This document shows, piece by piece, positions 47,932 to 59,044 of a stretch of 64,000 nt of DNA. The notes under the pieces were generated by a model. The model had not been told where the DNA came from, did no database searches, and worked only from the letters and a program-made list of their open reading frames with translations. How positions within the stretch are numbered: the stretch's first letter is position 1; every line of letters begins with the position of its first letter. The position numbers were made by a program, and so were the translations under genes. Source of the stretch: Macrocybe gigantea (taxonomy: Eukaryota; Basidiomycota; Agaricomycetes; Agaricales; Callistosporiaceae); NCBI GenBank assembly GCA_011319805.1, contig SJRY01000080.1, positions 310,001 to 374,000 on the forward strand, given 5' to 3'.

Positions 47932-50273
47932 ATGCACGGTGACATACTCTTCCTCCTCACCCTCGTCATTCTCTCTCTCCTTCCCTCTGCCCCGGCAGCC
48001 ACAGCTGAGCAATGGAGAGGCAGGTCGATTTACCAGTGCGTTCCCAGTCTGCTTTGGACCTCCCGCCTGGCGTACAATTCTGCTCTTCAAGAATCATCAC
48101 AGACCGCTTTGCCCTTCCTTTCGGCTCGGATCTTAATGCTTGCGATCCAGGCAAGCAGACCTGGTGCGGAGGAACTTGGAACACGTAAAATTCCCCCCAT
48201 GTCGTACCGTTCTTAGCCTGACTTTGTACCCAAGCATCCGCGAAAACTTGGACTATATCCAGAATGCTGGATTTACAGCAAGTTCGTCGGCTGTCGTCGT
48301 TTACAGCCGCCTGGCCTTGATTGACCATCGCCTTCCAGTCTGGATCAGCCCTGTCACTCAAAACTACGAGGGCCCGAGGACCGCCTACGGTGACCCCTAT
48401 CATGGCTATTGGCCTGCTGATGTCTCTAAGCTAAATGATCGTTTCGGAACGGCCGACGATCTCAAGACCTTGTCTGCCGAACTTCATCGGAGAGATATGT
48501 ATGTCTGTGTCTTTCTATGAGCTCCTAACCATCAAACACCCATTCTCAGGTACTTGATGGTTGACGTAGTTGTTAACAATGTCATGGCCACTTCACTGAA
48601 TCCGGATTACACAAAATACATGTTCAAGGACAAGGTTTCTCCCCAGCTTTCCTATCAGGGGTAAAACGTTTCTGACGCGCCAATACAAGCTATACTATCA
48701 TCCTTACTGTCCAGTGCAGTGGGGAAATACCACGAGCGAACAAAACTGCTGGCTGGGCGATGAAAAGGTCCCCTTGCCTGACCTTGACACCACCAACCCA
48801 ACCGTCATCGAACAGTATGGAAACTGGATCCAGGATTTGGTCAAAGTTTACAACATTGATGGACTTCGAATTGATGGTCAGTAATTTGTAACTGACCTTC
48901 TCAGTTTCACTTTGAACTGTTTTGATCCCAGCTGCAAAGTGTGTACGCATACTATTTCTTTCGTTGTACATGTCAACGATCCTATAGGCATGTACAAATG
49001 GATTTTTGGCCCAAGTTTTGTGGCAAAGCTGGGGTTTTCTGTATTGGTGAAGTCTTCGGCGACCTCGAGGTCGAGTATGTGAACTTCAATTTTCCGAACT
49101 TCACCATCCTTACGTTTTCACCAGCCCAGTTGCCCAGTATCAAGGACCACAGGCACTGGATTCCGTTCTGAATTTCCCTTTCTACAGTGCATTGAAAGAA
49201 GCCTTCACGATCCCTGGGCCCCAGAATGCCACCGTTGTCGCCCAGCATTTTCAGGAATCGAAGCAGAAATTCAAGGTAATTTGCTTCATGAAAATAACAC
49301 CATGCATTCGGGCACACCAGGTTGTTTATAGGACACTGGGCTCCTCGGAAATTTCCTAGAAAATCAAGACGTACCGCGGTGGCACAACATATCCGTTGAC
49401 CCCCAAAGTTTATAGTCGGTTTGCTAAACGCCTGATTCCTGCAGCAGTAAATAACTACCCTTCTTTTGTAGTAATGCGATGGTATTGACTTTCTTGACTG
49501 ATGGTATACCCATCGTCTATTACGGTCAAGAGCAAGCCTTCAGTGGAGGAAGTGACCCGGTCAGCAATCTAATTTCTCAATTAGCTGTGGCTCATGCTTT
49601 TAGCAGTACAATCGCGAGCCCCTTTGGGCATCCAATTATCAAGAGACCGATGCGTACAAATTGATCACGAAGTTGAACACAGTGAGTCTTGCTGCATATT
49701 GTTGATAAACAGACCTAGAGATTTGCCTTCAGCTCCGGAATTTCTTTGCCAGAACGACTAATTGGTTGAAGCAAGAGACCAAGATCCTAACCTCATCTCA
49801 ACATGGTGTTGCCACCGTGAAGGGCGACATCATCTCCATTGTGACTAACATTGGTTCACCGGTGAGCCTCCAGCAAGCCAGTTTTGGTCACGCTGTGTTA
49901 ACCTCCGTTTACCAGCCGCAGAACGGCACTCATATATCCGTTCCGACACCCTACGATGCAAGCACTCCGACTACGAAGTAATTCGCGACGGTTTCTTAAT
50001 GTTTCGTGTGTCTATTAACTCACTGGCCTTAGCATCCTTACGTGTCAACAGTGGGTAGTGGGTGCAAAAGGTATGGTTGACGTCGAGTACACCAAGGGCG
50101 GAGTTCCCGTTGTCCTCGTTCCAACGCAGGACCTCAAGGGATCTGGCCTTTGCAGCACCGAAACATCAGCGAGCGTCAAAGGCGGTACAAAAACGTCGTC
50201 CGCTCGTTCTATCGCTCATAGTTTCGACCTTTCTTTGATAGCGTTTGCAGTATTGCTTTTCTTGCGTTTCTGA
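47932..50273 (+). CDS. GPI-anchored GH13 alpha-amylase-like enzyme with two missing conserved His
   Basis: The start at 47932 gives a signal peptide ([20 protein letters not shown]). [26 protein letters not shown] and [16 protein letters not shown] fit fungal GH13. The four conserved regions read: [11 protein letters not shown] (usual VNH is VNN); II, GLRIDAAKHV (nucleophile Asp present); [12 protein letters not shown] (acid Glu present); [12 protein letters not shown] (usual ENHD is ENQD). Thus both transition-state His of alpha-amylases are replaced while the nucleophile and acid stay. The C-terminus is Ser/Thr-rich and ends in a hydrophobic helix ([14 protein letters not shown]), typical of GPI anchoring. 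The same pattern is known in fungal GPI-anchored 4-alpha-glucanotransferases (Agt type), which act on cell-wall alpha-glucan. An Agt-like role is inferred. About eight introns; exons were followed throughout. Confidence 0.9.
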
Positions 50274-50392
50274 AGTCCAGTGTAATGATGATTAGGTTAC
50301 ATTGTAATTCGCCCAGAAACGCGATGTGACATTGCGTGACCTATTGAGACGCCTTTTCGTTGAATTGGCCGTGTAGCCATCCCCCACTCGAC

Positions 50393-52218
50393 ATGCCCCG
50401 AGAAATAGTGACGATACAGCTAGGACAATGCGGCAACCAGAGTAAGTCGCTACGTTTTCGTGGTCAGCGAGACGTGTCTGAAGTAATTTGTACTATATTT
50501 TCCAGTGGGGTCTGTATACTGGCAACGTCTTTGTGCAGAACACGGCATCAGTAAAGAAGGCATACTTGAAGACTGGGCCGGCGAGGCTGGTGACAGAAAA
50601 GACGTGTTTTTCTACCAAGCGGACGATGAGCACTACATACCCCGCGCTATACTTGTCGATCTCGAGCCCAGGGTTAGTAGGTCGACAGTTTTGTTGTTGT
50701 GTTCACTCAAAACATTGCTAATCAGGGCAAATGACAAGGTCATCCATAATATTCTTGCTTCTCCATACGCGAACCTCTACAATCCGGAGAACATTTTCGT
50801 GTCGAAGGACGGGGGCGGAGCGGGGAACAACTGGGCTCAGGGGTATTCAGCTGGCGACCGCATATACGAGGAAGTCATTGAGATGATCGACCGCGAGGCG
50901 GAGGGCAGTGATTCCCTGGAGGCAAGTCCACGCAGTCTCTAGATCTGCCTCCGACGAAGCAAATGACGCGGCCTGTAGGGATTCATGCTCATGCACTCGA
51001 TAGCGGGTGGGACAGGCTCAGGCCTTGGCTCTTTTCTTCTCGAGCGTCTGAACGACAAATTCCCGAAGAAACTCATACAAACATACAGCGTCTTTCCTAA
51101 TGCGCAGGAAGGAGACGTTGTCGTGCAGCCATATAACTCCCTTTTGACTCTGAAACGCCTCGCAAACCATGCAGATTCTGTTGTCGTTCTCGACAATGGT
51201 GCCCTGGCTCGAATATCGGCAGATCGACTGCATGTACAAACACCATCTTTCGACCAGACGAATCAACTCGTGAGATCGCGCCTTTGAAGGCTACCAAACA
51301 ATTTGATTTACTAACACGCTTCGCCGCTGCCAGGTATCCACTGTTATGGCAGCAAGCACTCAGACGCTACGATATCCCGGATACATGAACAACGATTTAG
51401 TCGGCATTATTGCTTCATTAATCCCGACGCCTCGGTGTCACTTCCTCATGACGTCTTATACACCTTTTACCAGCGACCAAATTGACAAAGTAATGCTGTC
51501 CACGTGCATAGATCAACATGAATACTCACCAGACACAGGCTAAACCCATTCGTAGAACGACCGTCTTGGACGTCATGCGTCGGCTGCTCCAACCTAAGAA
51601 TCGTATGGTCTCTACGACACCAAGCAAAACGGCTTGCTATATTTCGATCTTGAACATCATACAAGGCGACGTTGATCCAACCGATGTACTCTGCCTGAAT
51701 CTTTCCATGTCTCGGTTCATTAATGATTTGCATAAATATAGGTTCACCAATCCCTTCTTCGGATTCGGGAGCGCCAATTGGCAAATTTCATACCATGGGG
51801 TCCGGCTTCTATTCAAGTGGCACTGACCCGGAAATCGCCCTACATTGTGACCAACCATCGCGTCAGTGGGTTGATGTTGGCAAACCACACGAGTGTTGCT
51901 TCGGTGCGTGTTGATATCGATGAGACATTGACAGCGCGAAACATGTTCGTCCCTAGCTCTTCAAACGCATGCTGGACCAATTCGACAGACTCCGGAAACG
52001 GAATGCATTCCTCGAACAATACAAGAAGGAAAAAATGTTCGAAAACGGTCTCGAGGAATTCGATGATGCAAGGTATGTGCCAAGTTGAAGTTGTTGGACG
52101 ATTCTTAAAGATATGTAGAGCTACTTCGGAGGAGTTGCTGAAAGAGTATAAAGCATGCGAGAGCCCTGATTACATCACCTACGTAAATTTTCTGCTATCT
52201 TCTGTGTCCAGTCGCTGA
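50393..52218 (+). CDS. TUB4: Gamma-tubulin
   Basis: Gamma-tubulin nucleates microtubules at spindle pole bodies. Exon 1 [16 protein letters not shown] joins [19 protein letters not shown], then [59 protein letters not shown] (tubulin GTP-binding signature GGTGSG) and LQKLEI-type C-half blocks. [20 protein letters not shown] and [20 protein letters not shown] follow, then [40 protein letters not shown] and a C-terminal helix [19 protein letters not shown]. The end is [20 protein letters not shown] with a short tail to 52218; an intron at ITY (GTAAAT) could alter the last residues. Gene identity is clear; at least seven introns. Confidence 0.94.
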
Positions 52219-52379
52219 AACTCAGATACTCCAAGGGTGCACACGAGGACCACACTCAATAATGTGTCGTCTACATTTATTAGTAAACCAGCAGTCGAGG
52301 AATGTATGATAATGGACGTAAATTCAAAGCATATGTGTACAGGGTACGGCAGAAACAGCGGAACCTGATATTACAGGGG

Positions 52380-53118
52380 TCATGACTTCTTAGCTGCTCC
52401 TTCCAATTTCTTTCCAATGTCGGACCCTGGCCGTGATTTAGCAACTCGAACACTGGCAAGGTGACGATAGGCTTATTACCTCTTAGCTTGACACCCAAAA
52501 CTCGTTCCAGCTTCGCAAGGACGGCGGTATTAGGAACAGCCTTCCCAGACTCGTAATCCTGGAGCACTGAAGGCTTCTCGTTGATTTTCTGAGCCAGCTC
52601 TTTCTGTGACAGCTTCAATTCCATGCGAGCGCCTTGGATAGCCTTGAGATGGAGCTACTGTCAGCAGAGACGAAAAGGCAAAAGAAAAAGAACCTGGACA
52701 CGCACGCGACCGACGGTGGGGGAGATTTTGGGAGGTGGTGCGACCTCGTTTTCACGGTCAAGCTTGGCTATCCGCTGGTGGTCAGTTCCTATAGCGGGAA
52801 TTGAAGTGAGAAAAAGGACCAGTAAGACATGAAGTGGTTGGCAAACCTGGGTTCGCCTTGTTTCCGCCAGCCGAAATCTTCTTGTCGGTCGAAACAACAG
52901 CCCCTGCCCGCCTCGCCTGCCCAGAATGTTGAGTTCAGAAGATGAGGCAAAACAAATCTGTTTCGGCACTTACAGCTGTACCGGCGCCACGTCAGTGAGA
53001 GCAGGGAGAGTGTAAAATTCGAGATCAACTCACCATTGACATCAGAATCCTTTTTAGCTACTTTGGCCGTTTGTTTCTTGTAGCCAACGACAACCTTGGA
53101 GTCCCAGTCGGTGCTCAT
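52380..53118 (-). CDS. MBF1: Multiprotein-bridging factor 1 (MBF1)
   Basis: MBF1 is a small coactivator that bridges TBP and bZIP factors and also acts in ribosome quality control. The start [20 protein letters not shown] is followed by small exons ([12 protein letters not shown]; the basic linker [19 protein letters not shown]). The Cro-type helix-turn-helix reads [40 protein letters not shown] and VLGVKLRG. The last exon ends [13 protein letters not shown]. The stop is at 52382-52380. Length is about 150 aa, normal for the family. A TATA-like element lies 87-95 nt upstream. Confidence 0.93.
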
Positions 53119-53768
53119 GATAGTATTACGATGAATATGGAAAGTCTAAAGAGTCTAGTCGTGAGCGAGATGAAGAGAGAATGTCATGTAAGGTGTTGAG
53201 CTGCTTATATAGCGTGATCGGTGGATGGTGTGACAGTGACACACTGACTCAGATTTTGAGGCAATGCCTGTGCCGCGGTGCGCAGCGAACTTTTTGAAGA
53301 AAACAAGAATGCCAGATTTGAATTTGAATCCATTGCTATTTATCAAACAGAGGCCCTCAACACATATACTGCGGTTGGTAGGACCACGGCGGACAGACGG
53401 ACAAATGAGAGCTGTCACGTGGAGGCCCTTGGCGACGTAGCCACGCTCTTATGGAGCAATCACGCCGAGTTGTCAGTCACTGCATCACTTAGCAGCGCCC
53501 GTACGTCCTTGTCTCTCCCTCCTTTCGTTCTTTCTCTCATCCTTCATTCTCTCCTCCAAAGGCGCAAGCGCAAGGCGTTGATCGCCCTTTCACCTCTTGC
53601 AAGTTCTTACGGTGCTACAGCCGCCTCTGTAATTCTTCTACCTCTTCATACGATCTCTTTGAGAGGGACGCCCTTCCCTGTCCATCTTTTTTGCCGCCGG
53701 GTGTGAAATATCTTTCAGTTCTCCAATCTACACCCTTTTCGCCATTCTCATAACAAGATCTATCCGCT
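53119..53768. promoter_or_regulatory. Divergent intergenic region, MBF1 / tetraspanin, with TATA box
   Basis: A TATATAAG sequence on the minus strand (about 53205-53213) lies 87-95 nt upstream of the MBF1 ATG and is a good TATA candidate. A CACGTG palindrome is at 53416-53421. A C/T-rich tract (about 53506-53560) precedes the tetraspanin start by about 200 nt. Plus-strand open frames here look like chance ORFs. Confidence 0.5.
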
Positions 53769-54723
53769 ATGGTGTCCAAAAAATTGATGGGTGTTTGGGC
53801 TGGCTTGGATTTCTTGTTGCTTGCCGCAGGAGCTGTCGCGGTCGCGCTCTCGATGGTATGGAGAGCACCGAATACTTTGATGAACATGGTTCTCTCTTCG
53901 GCAGACTTGACGGGTGCGTCCGATTATGTTTTATTCTCCACCTGATCGCTTACGTCCAGCCATGCAGCTGGCACGATTCTGGGTATCGCTCTTTTAGTTA
54001 CGTTTGCAATATCCATTGCCGCAATCGTTCAAAAGAATCACGTCACAGCTGGCCTTGTGATCCTGAACTACGCCCTCCTTCTTGACGCGATTGGCATTGT
54101 TGTCATCGGCTCCTTCGTCTGGTTCTTTACTCTGCAAGAGAGAGCCAATTTCCATCGTCTATGGTTGGCGGCAAGCCGTGACACTAGGATCATCCTCCAA
54201 GACCAGGTAGGTCACCTAATCTCGCTGACCGGATGAAATCTTAGATTCCTTTTCAGTTGAAATGTTGCGGGTATTTTGCTGGGAATGACTCGGCAGAAGT
54301 TGGAGGGTCTTTCTGCCAGAGCCAAGATTTCATCTCCGGCCTTAATCCTGAAGTAACAACCAACTTTTGCGTCACCCCCATTACTAGTTTTGCGGACATG
54401 ACGCTCAACAACATATTCACGTACGTCGGATTTTACTTGTTCTCATACCCAGGTTTACTCACGATGTCATTTCCTGACGACAGCACCGTAAGTCTCGATC
54501 CTGTTGGGTGATGCCATATTCGCGTAAATCTGAATACATTCGAACAGGTTTATGGTTTCATGGCTATAGTGCTATGCTTGTTGCTGGCGACGCTGTGCGT
54601 CATTAAGAAGGTATGTCCTCTATGAGAAGCGCTTTGTCTAGTGACCAAACTTCTCGACAGAGACAAGAAGACGAGCGATTCAAGAAAATTGATGCCAAGC
54701 GTGGTGGACGCGGCTTCGTCTGA
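53769..54723 (+). CDS. Fungal tetraspanin
   Basis: A four-helix membrane protein. The start MVSKKLMGVWAGLDFLLLAA opens helix 1. An intron separates it from TILGIALLVTFAISIAAIVQ (helix 2) and NYALLLDAIGIVVIGSFVWF (helix 3). The large loop contains the tetraspanin CCG motif as QLKCCGYFAGND with further cysteines (GGSFCQSQDF; TNFCVTPI). Helix 4 is YGFMAIVLCLLLATLCVIK, and a charged cytosolic tail ends KRGGRGFV. This fits fungal tetraspanins of the Pls1/Tsp type, linked in pathogens and symbionts to host penetration; that role is not implied here. Stop 54721-54723. About five introns. Confidence 0.85.
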
Positions 54724-54891
54724 GACGACACCAACTCCCTTATTGGTAGCACCGTTGATATTTTCTTTGCTAGAGGTCATTTAGTGGAATGCGCTCCGCG
54801 GTGGTTTTTTTTGGCCTTGTAGACAGACATCATTGTACTTCCACTCATTCGACAATAATCCTCATCAGGGAGAGGATAAATTCAATTGGAA

Positions 54892-57800
54892 TTAATGATA
54901 CCACGACATGGGCGGGTTCCATCGCCAGTCCATATCCCACACACTGAGTGGCGTGCGTGAAAATCTTGCATCGGTCATCAAGGACAGAAATGGGCATGGT
55001 AAACTCACCCTGCTCCTGCCAACCCCGCAGCGCCTACGATGTCTGTCCGACTGCCGGTTATCACCCAACTTGGGGCGGGAACGCCTGTCCGGATCGGGAA
55101 AAGCCTGTACGCCTTTTCAAATGCTTCTTGATGTCGGGCAAGGATGAAAAGCATTAACCCTCCCTGTACATTCCCGTCCGGATGGGGGTGCAACAACATA
55201 ACGGCTACGGCGAACTAATAAAAGTAGCGAATCGCTGCACATTGTCAACGACCTACCTGAGCGCCGACAGTCGACCACCACGTCGTTCAAGAGAAGGTCA
55301 TCTCCGTGCGGTCGGAACGAGGTTCGGCTGCTGCCCAGAATCTTTGCAGCCAACTCCGAAGATGGTTCTCCAATGAAGACTATGTTCCCTGAGGGCCATA
55401 TATCCGCCCTTGCAGATGATAAAACGTCCGACTCCGATACAATGTTGACGTCCATTTTATGATATGTTTGCAGATCCTGCGCGATGCGGATAGCTACATA
55501 TGACGGTGAAGGAGATACATCGGACGCAACAATGGTGATGAGTGCGGCAGAGGTCAATATTTGCTGCATGCGTAAGCCTGGTGATACCTCGGTATGCGCA
55601 TGGACCTAAAAAAGTACAGACGTTAGACAAGCTATGCCCGTGCGACGAAGTCAACATTGACCTTCCACGTGTTGAAAGCATTTTTTGAGAAGTAGATTAT
55701 GTTGGTGCTCGTTTCAAGTGGGAGATTCACGTGATCGTCGTCAACTTGAATGGTGGAAAGATGACCACCTGCGGCCTTGACGTCAACAGAAAAGGAATGG
55801 ACGTTGGTTGTTCGAATCCGCGCCAGTGTTTCATCTACGAATCTGATCGACAGCCGAGCAAGCCTGGATGTCCACCATACGTGAGTACTGTCGCATCTTA
55901 TACAATAGTTGAATTTGCAGACCGTCCAGGAATGCTCGCGGAGTTGATCTTCCATCCATGCAGAGATCCACATTCGTTCGGGTTGGTAACCGTCAAGGTA
56001 AAGCATGAACAGCGGGCGTCAGTATTGGTCGTAACGGCCGAAACTTTGTCTAGAAAGCTCTGCACAAGGTCATTTCTGAAGACCGAAGGATACCAGTGCC
56101 CACTCCCAACATCCTCATGAAAGCTGCAAAGTATGTCAAAAGCAAGCAGCTGCGAATGATGTCAACCTACTCAATCTCTGCTTTCGGGGACCACGTTTTG
56201 ATGACGCTGACTGCCTCCCGAGAATGCCACACAGGCACGTTCTCGTCGTCCCCCCTAGTGGTGCATAAACATCAAAACACCAGAAAGAGAACGAAGAAGA
56301 TACCCATGTATGGCAAGAACGGGAATGTCGACAAGGTTAGAAAGATGCAGGTCATTATCGTCCGGTGTCAACGCAGACTCCAGGATGCTTCGCAACTCTG
56401 GGTCAATGAAATGCGCGGACCTTGGAAATGTGCTTTTTCATGGGAAGTTTCAAAGTTTGATACAACTCGATGCTTACCTGGACATGGTCAAAGGTACATA
56501 TGCTTGTGACTTTATGAACCCCGCGGCCGCAACAACTGATAGTCCACGATGAGGTTGCAACCCCAGGCAATTGTGCAGTGACTCACGTCCGGCAACTCTG
56601 TCAGGGAATCTGGAAGCAAGAAACCAAGCACCCTGACCGCCGTTCGAGTGGCCCATCAAAATAACCGGTTGTTCAGGCAAAAAAGCCCATGCATTCCAGG
56701 AAGCATTACTGTTCAAGATCTGAATCAATGCAGCGCGCACATCCCATACTTCGTTTGCGCTGGGCCCGTGCCAGTCAAGGCCCTATCCCGTCGTGAGGAT
56801 TAGACTGGCTTGTAAAGCGGAGAAAATACCCAAGATGTCCTTCCTGCAGGAATGATGACCCAGTTGAACAGCCTCGTGGGCAGACTCTCGATCCAGAAAT
56901 CTTGGTTGAATATATCCACTCCTGCACCGTCTGGTAAAAGGGGGTTGAAATTTTGTAAACACGGGTACAGCAGTGGCATTTACGCAGCGCCAAGATGGGA
57001 GGGGCGGGGCTCGACACATCTTTGGATTGTGGCGGAATGCATAAAAAAGGTGTCGGAATTGATCGCGCATAGAAACATGTCGCCTTGATGGCCTTGGGAA
57101 TCACTTCGTCCCAGTGTCGCAGCTGCGTAATTTGGAGCGTGACTGTTTCGATATGGTTTTCGCAACGATCTGAAACTAGCTTAATGTGAACTTTGAGTTC
57201 GGTTTCAAAGAATGGCTTGTTTTGCTTCAGTCCGATGGGAATAGCACGCAACTGGCCAGGAGCAATGCGAGTCTCTGTCTGTAGAAAAAGCTCTAGGGCC
57301 TGCTGAGATACTTAGATGCATTCAACCCAACAGCGGGGCGGCAACGCACGTCGCTGGGCGCCTTGAGTTCTTTTACAACCCACCAACCTTCTGTACTGCG
57401 TAGCGCCACAGACAGCGCGAAACCGAACGCAAGCCCGTCAACAAAATCGCAAGCGACATCGCGAGCTGATTCGTGGACTATCGGCAAGGCGGACTGCTCC
57501 AGCCCGACAGACAGCCGAAGTTTCTGGACCGGTACCTCGCTATTTTCTTGGACAAGAGGATCCCCAAATAACCTTATCTGTGAAGGATATCTCAACAAAA
57601 ACATCAAATCGGCTACTGATCGCGTACCTCGTAATCACCACTGAGAAATATGTCAAAGACGGTCGGTTCCGTGAGTGATGGTCGGGCGGCAGTTTGACTG
57701 GGCGTGGAAGAGCATCCTCCATGTCATAGATGTTCCCAGCGTACCATACAGGTGCGACGGATGCGGCACCTTTGACCGCAGTTCTAGCAACGACAGTAAA

Positions 57801-58353
57801 ATAAGACGCTTGAACCAAATGGAAGGCAAGACGCGATGGAGGTGGTGTTGCGACGGGTATGGTAGGTGGGTAGACCGTGAGGGTGGCGTGCAGGACCGCG
57901 TGATGTTGCAAGGCGGCCCAACCTTCAGTGCCTCGGAGAGATTTCCAACTGACCAATTAAAGGCAAATGGGTCATCAGCACACAAGGCTTACCGAATGTG
58001 AGGGAAGGAGATCTCGATACGTCCGTCAGGACTCGCATGAGCTTTGGACCAAGAGACTGCACCGTTGTCGGCATACGACGAAGGCCAAGATTTTGCGAAA
58101 TCAATCGGCTCCTTCACTGAAAGACATGTTTAGAACTATTGATGAGAGACAGAAACAGAGACCGAAGATTACAGTCAAGAGGATATGCTGGTGAGAGGAA
58201 ATGCTGTTCTCGTGCATGAATTGGGAAAGGACCGAGGACCTTTGCAACGTCGATAGAGGTGCTTCAAAGCAACGAATAATCACGTACATCCCATTCGCTA
58301 CCTACAGAGATTCTCCAATCTGCGTGGAGTCGACGGTTTGTATGGCCAGCCAT
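54892..58353 (-). CDS. Large serine hydrolase, prolyl-oligopeptidase (S9) / alpha-beta fold type
   Basis: The conserved start is VLGPFPIHAREQHFLSPAYP, followed by FAKSWPSSYADNGAVSWSKA and beta-rich exons (WAALQHHAVLHATLTVYPP). The catalytic part has AFLPEQPVILMGHSNGGQGA, giving the nucleophile elbow GHSNGG, and downstream GGDDENVPVWHSREAVSVIK, with the Asp loop and nearby acid. The C-terminal jelly-roll-like tail contains PDWVITGSRTDIVGAAGLAG and ends MDWRWNPPMSWYH. I recognise a fungal family of about 900-1,000 aa of likely secreted hydrolases but no proven substrate. The true first exon is not settled: 58353 (MAGHTNRRLHADWRIS) is the tentative start, and a signal peptide is not clearly visible. 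A frame with hydrophobic residues just upstream could be an alternative. Confidence 0.75.
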
Positions 58354-58443
58354 GATATATGATAAACGAGGAAGCGATCAGGGTTGTAACGTGGCTCGTT
58401 ATGGTCAGTGTGCAGGTCACACCAGACTTTTAACCGATCTGTC

Positions 58444-58861
58444 ATGTCGAGCAGACAAGGGGGAAAGCTCAAACCGCTAAAGGTCACTCAGATTTGACAA
58501 GAGATTGAACCGAAAGCTGATCGGAGAGCAGGCTCCCAAGAAAGAAAAGAAAGAAGAGACAGAAGAAGACAAAACATTCAAAGAAAAGAAGAAGGCTGAG
58601 GCTGAGGCACTCAAAGCTGCACGAGATAAAGGTAGTGCATAGCTGTCTTTGCAACAATATTTCATTGACAGATTGCTGTTCTGGATAGCTTTGAAAGGTA
58701 ACGATCCACCTGCAGGCGTGTTTGAGCTTCTGACAAGGAACGAACGTTGTTGCACAGGTGGCCCTATGGGCGGCGGAGGCATAAAAAAGTGGGCGATTTT
58801 ATCGCTTAAAAGCGAGACTTGTCCCTGTCTGACTCTGTGCAGATCCTCAGGGAAGAAATAG
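58444..58861 (+). CDS. TMA7: Translation machinery-associated protein 7 (TMA7/CCDC72)
   Basis: Four tiny exons give a 62-aa lysine-rich protein: 58444-58482 (MSSRQGGKLKPLK), 58532-58631 (APKKEKKEETEEDKTFKEKK onward), 58758-58788 (GPMGGGGIKK) and 58843-58861 (ending SSGKK). It matches the ribosome-associated TMA7 family, whose C-terminus is GGGGIKKSGKK. Introns are 58483-58531 (49 nt), 58632-58757 (126 nt) and 58789-58842 (54 nt). The last coding exon is only 19 nt. No single open frame covers it, so it is easily missed. It is divergent from the serine hydrolase, with 90 bp between starts. Confidence 0.9.
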
Positions 58862-59044
58862 CGAGCTCGAGGGCGCCGTGGATGGATATTCGATAGCAGG
58901 ACTCCTATGTAGTAACTTGACTCGGAGGAGGCGTGCCATACATAGAGCTTATGTCAGCAGCAATTTGTTACTACCACGCGCTCCTGTTGTCTGTCAACCT
59001 GGAATTTCATTTCGTATTGCTCGTCATCCTTGTCGACCGCCCCA

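Noticed and set aside
53278..53706. Plus-strand open frame of 142 codons upstream of the tetraspanin
   Set aside because: It overlaps the C/T-rich promoter tract, has no domain and no homologous look, and stops before the tetraspanin start.
55800..55830. A TTCGAATCC motif resembling a tRNA T-arm
   Set aside because: No matching acceptor or anticodon stem could be drawn around it, and it lies in a coding exon of the serine hydrolase region.
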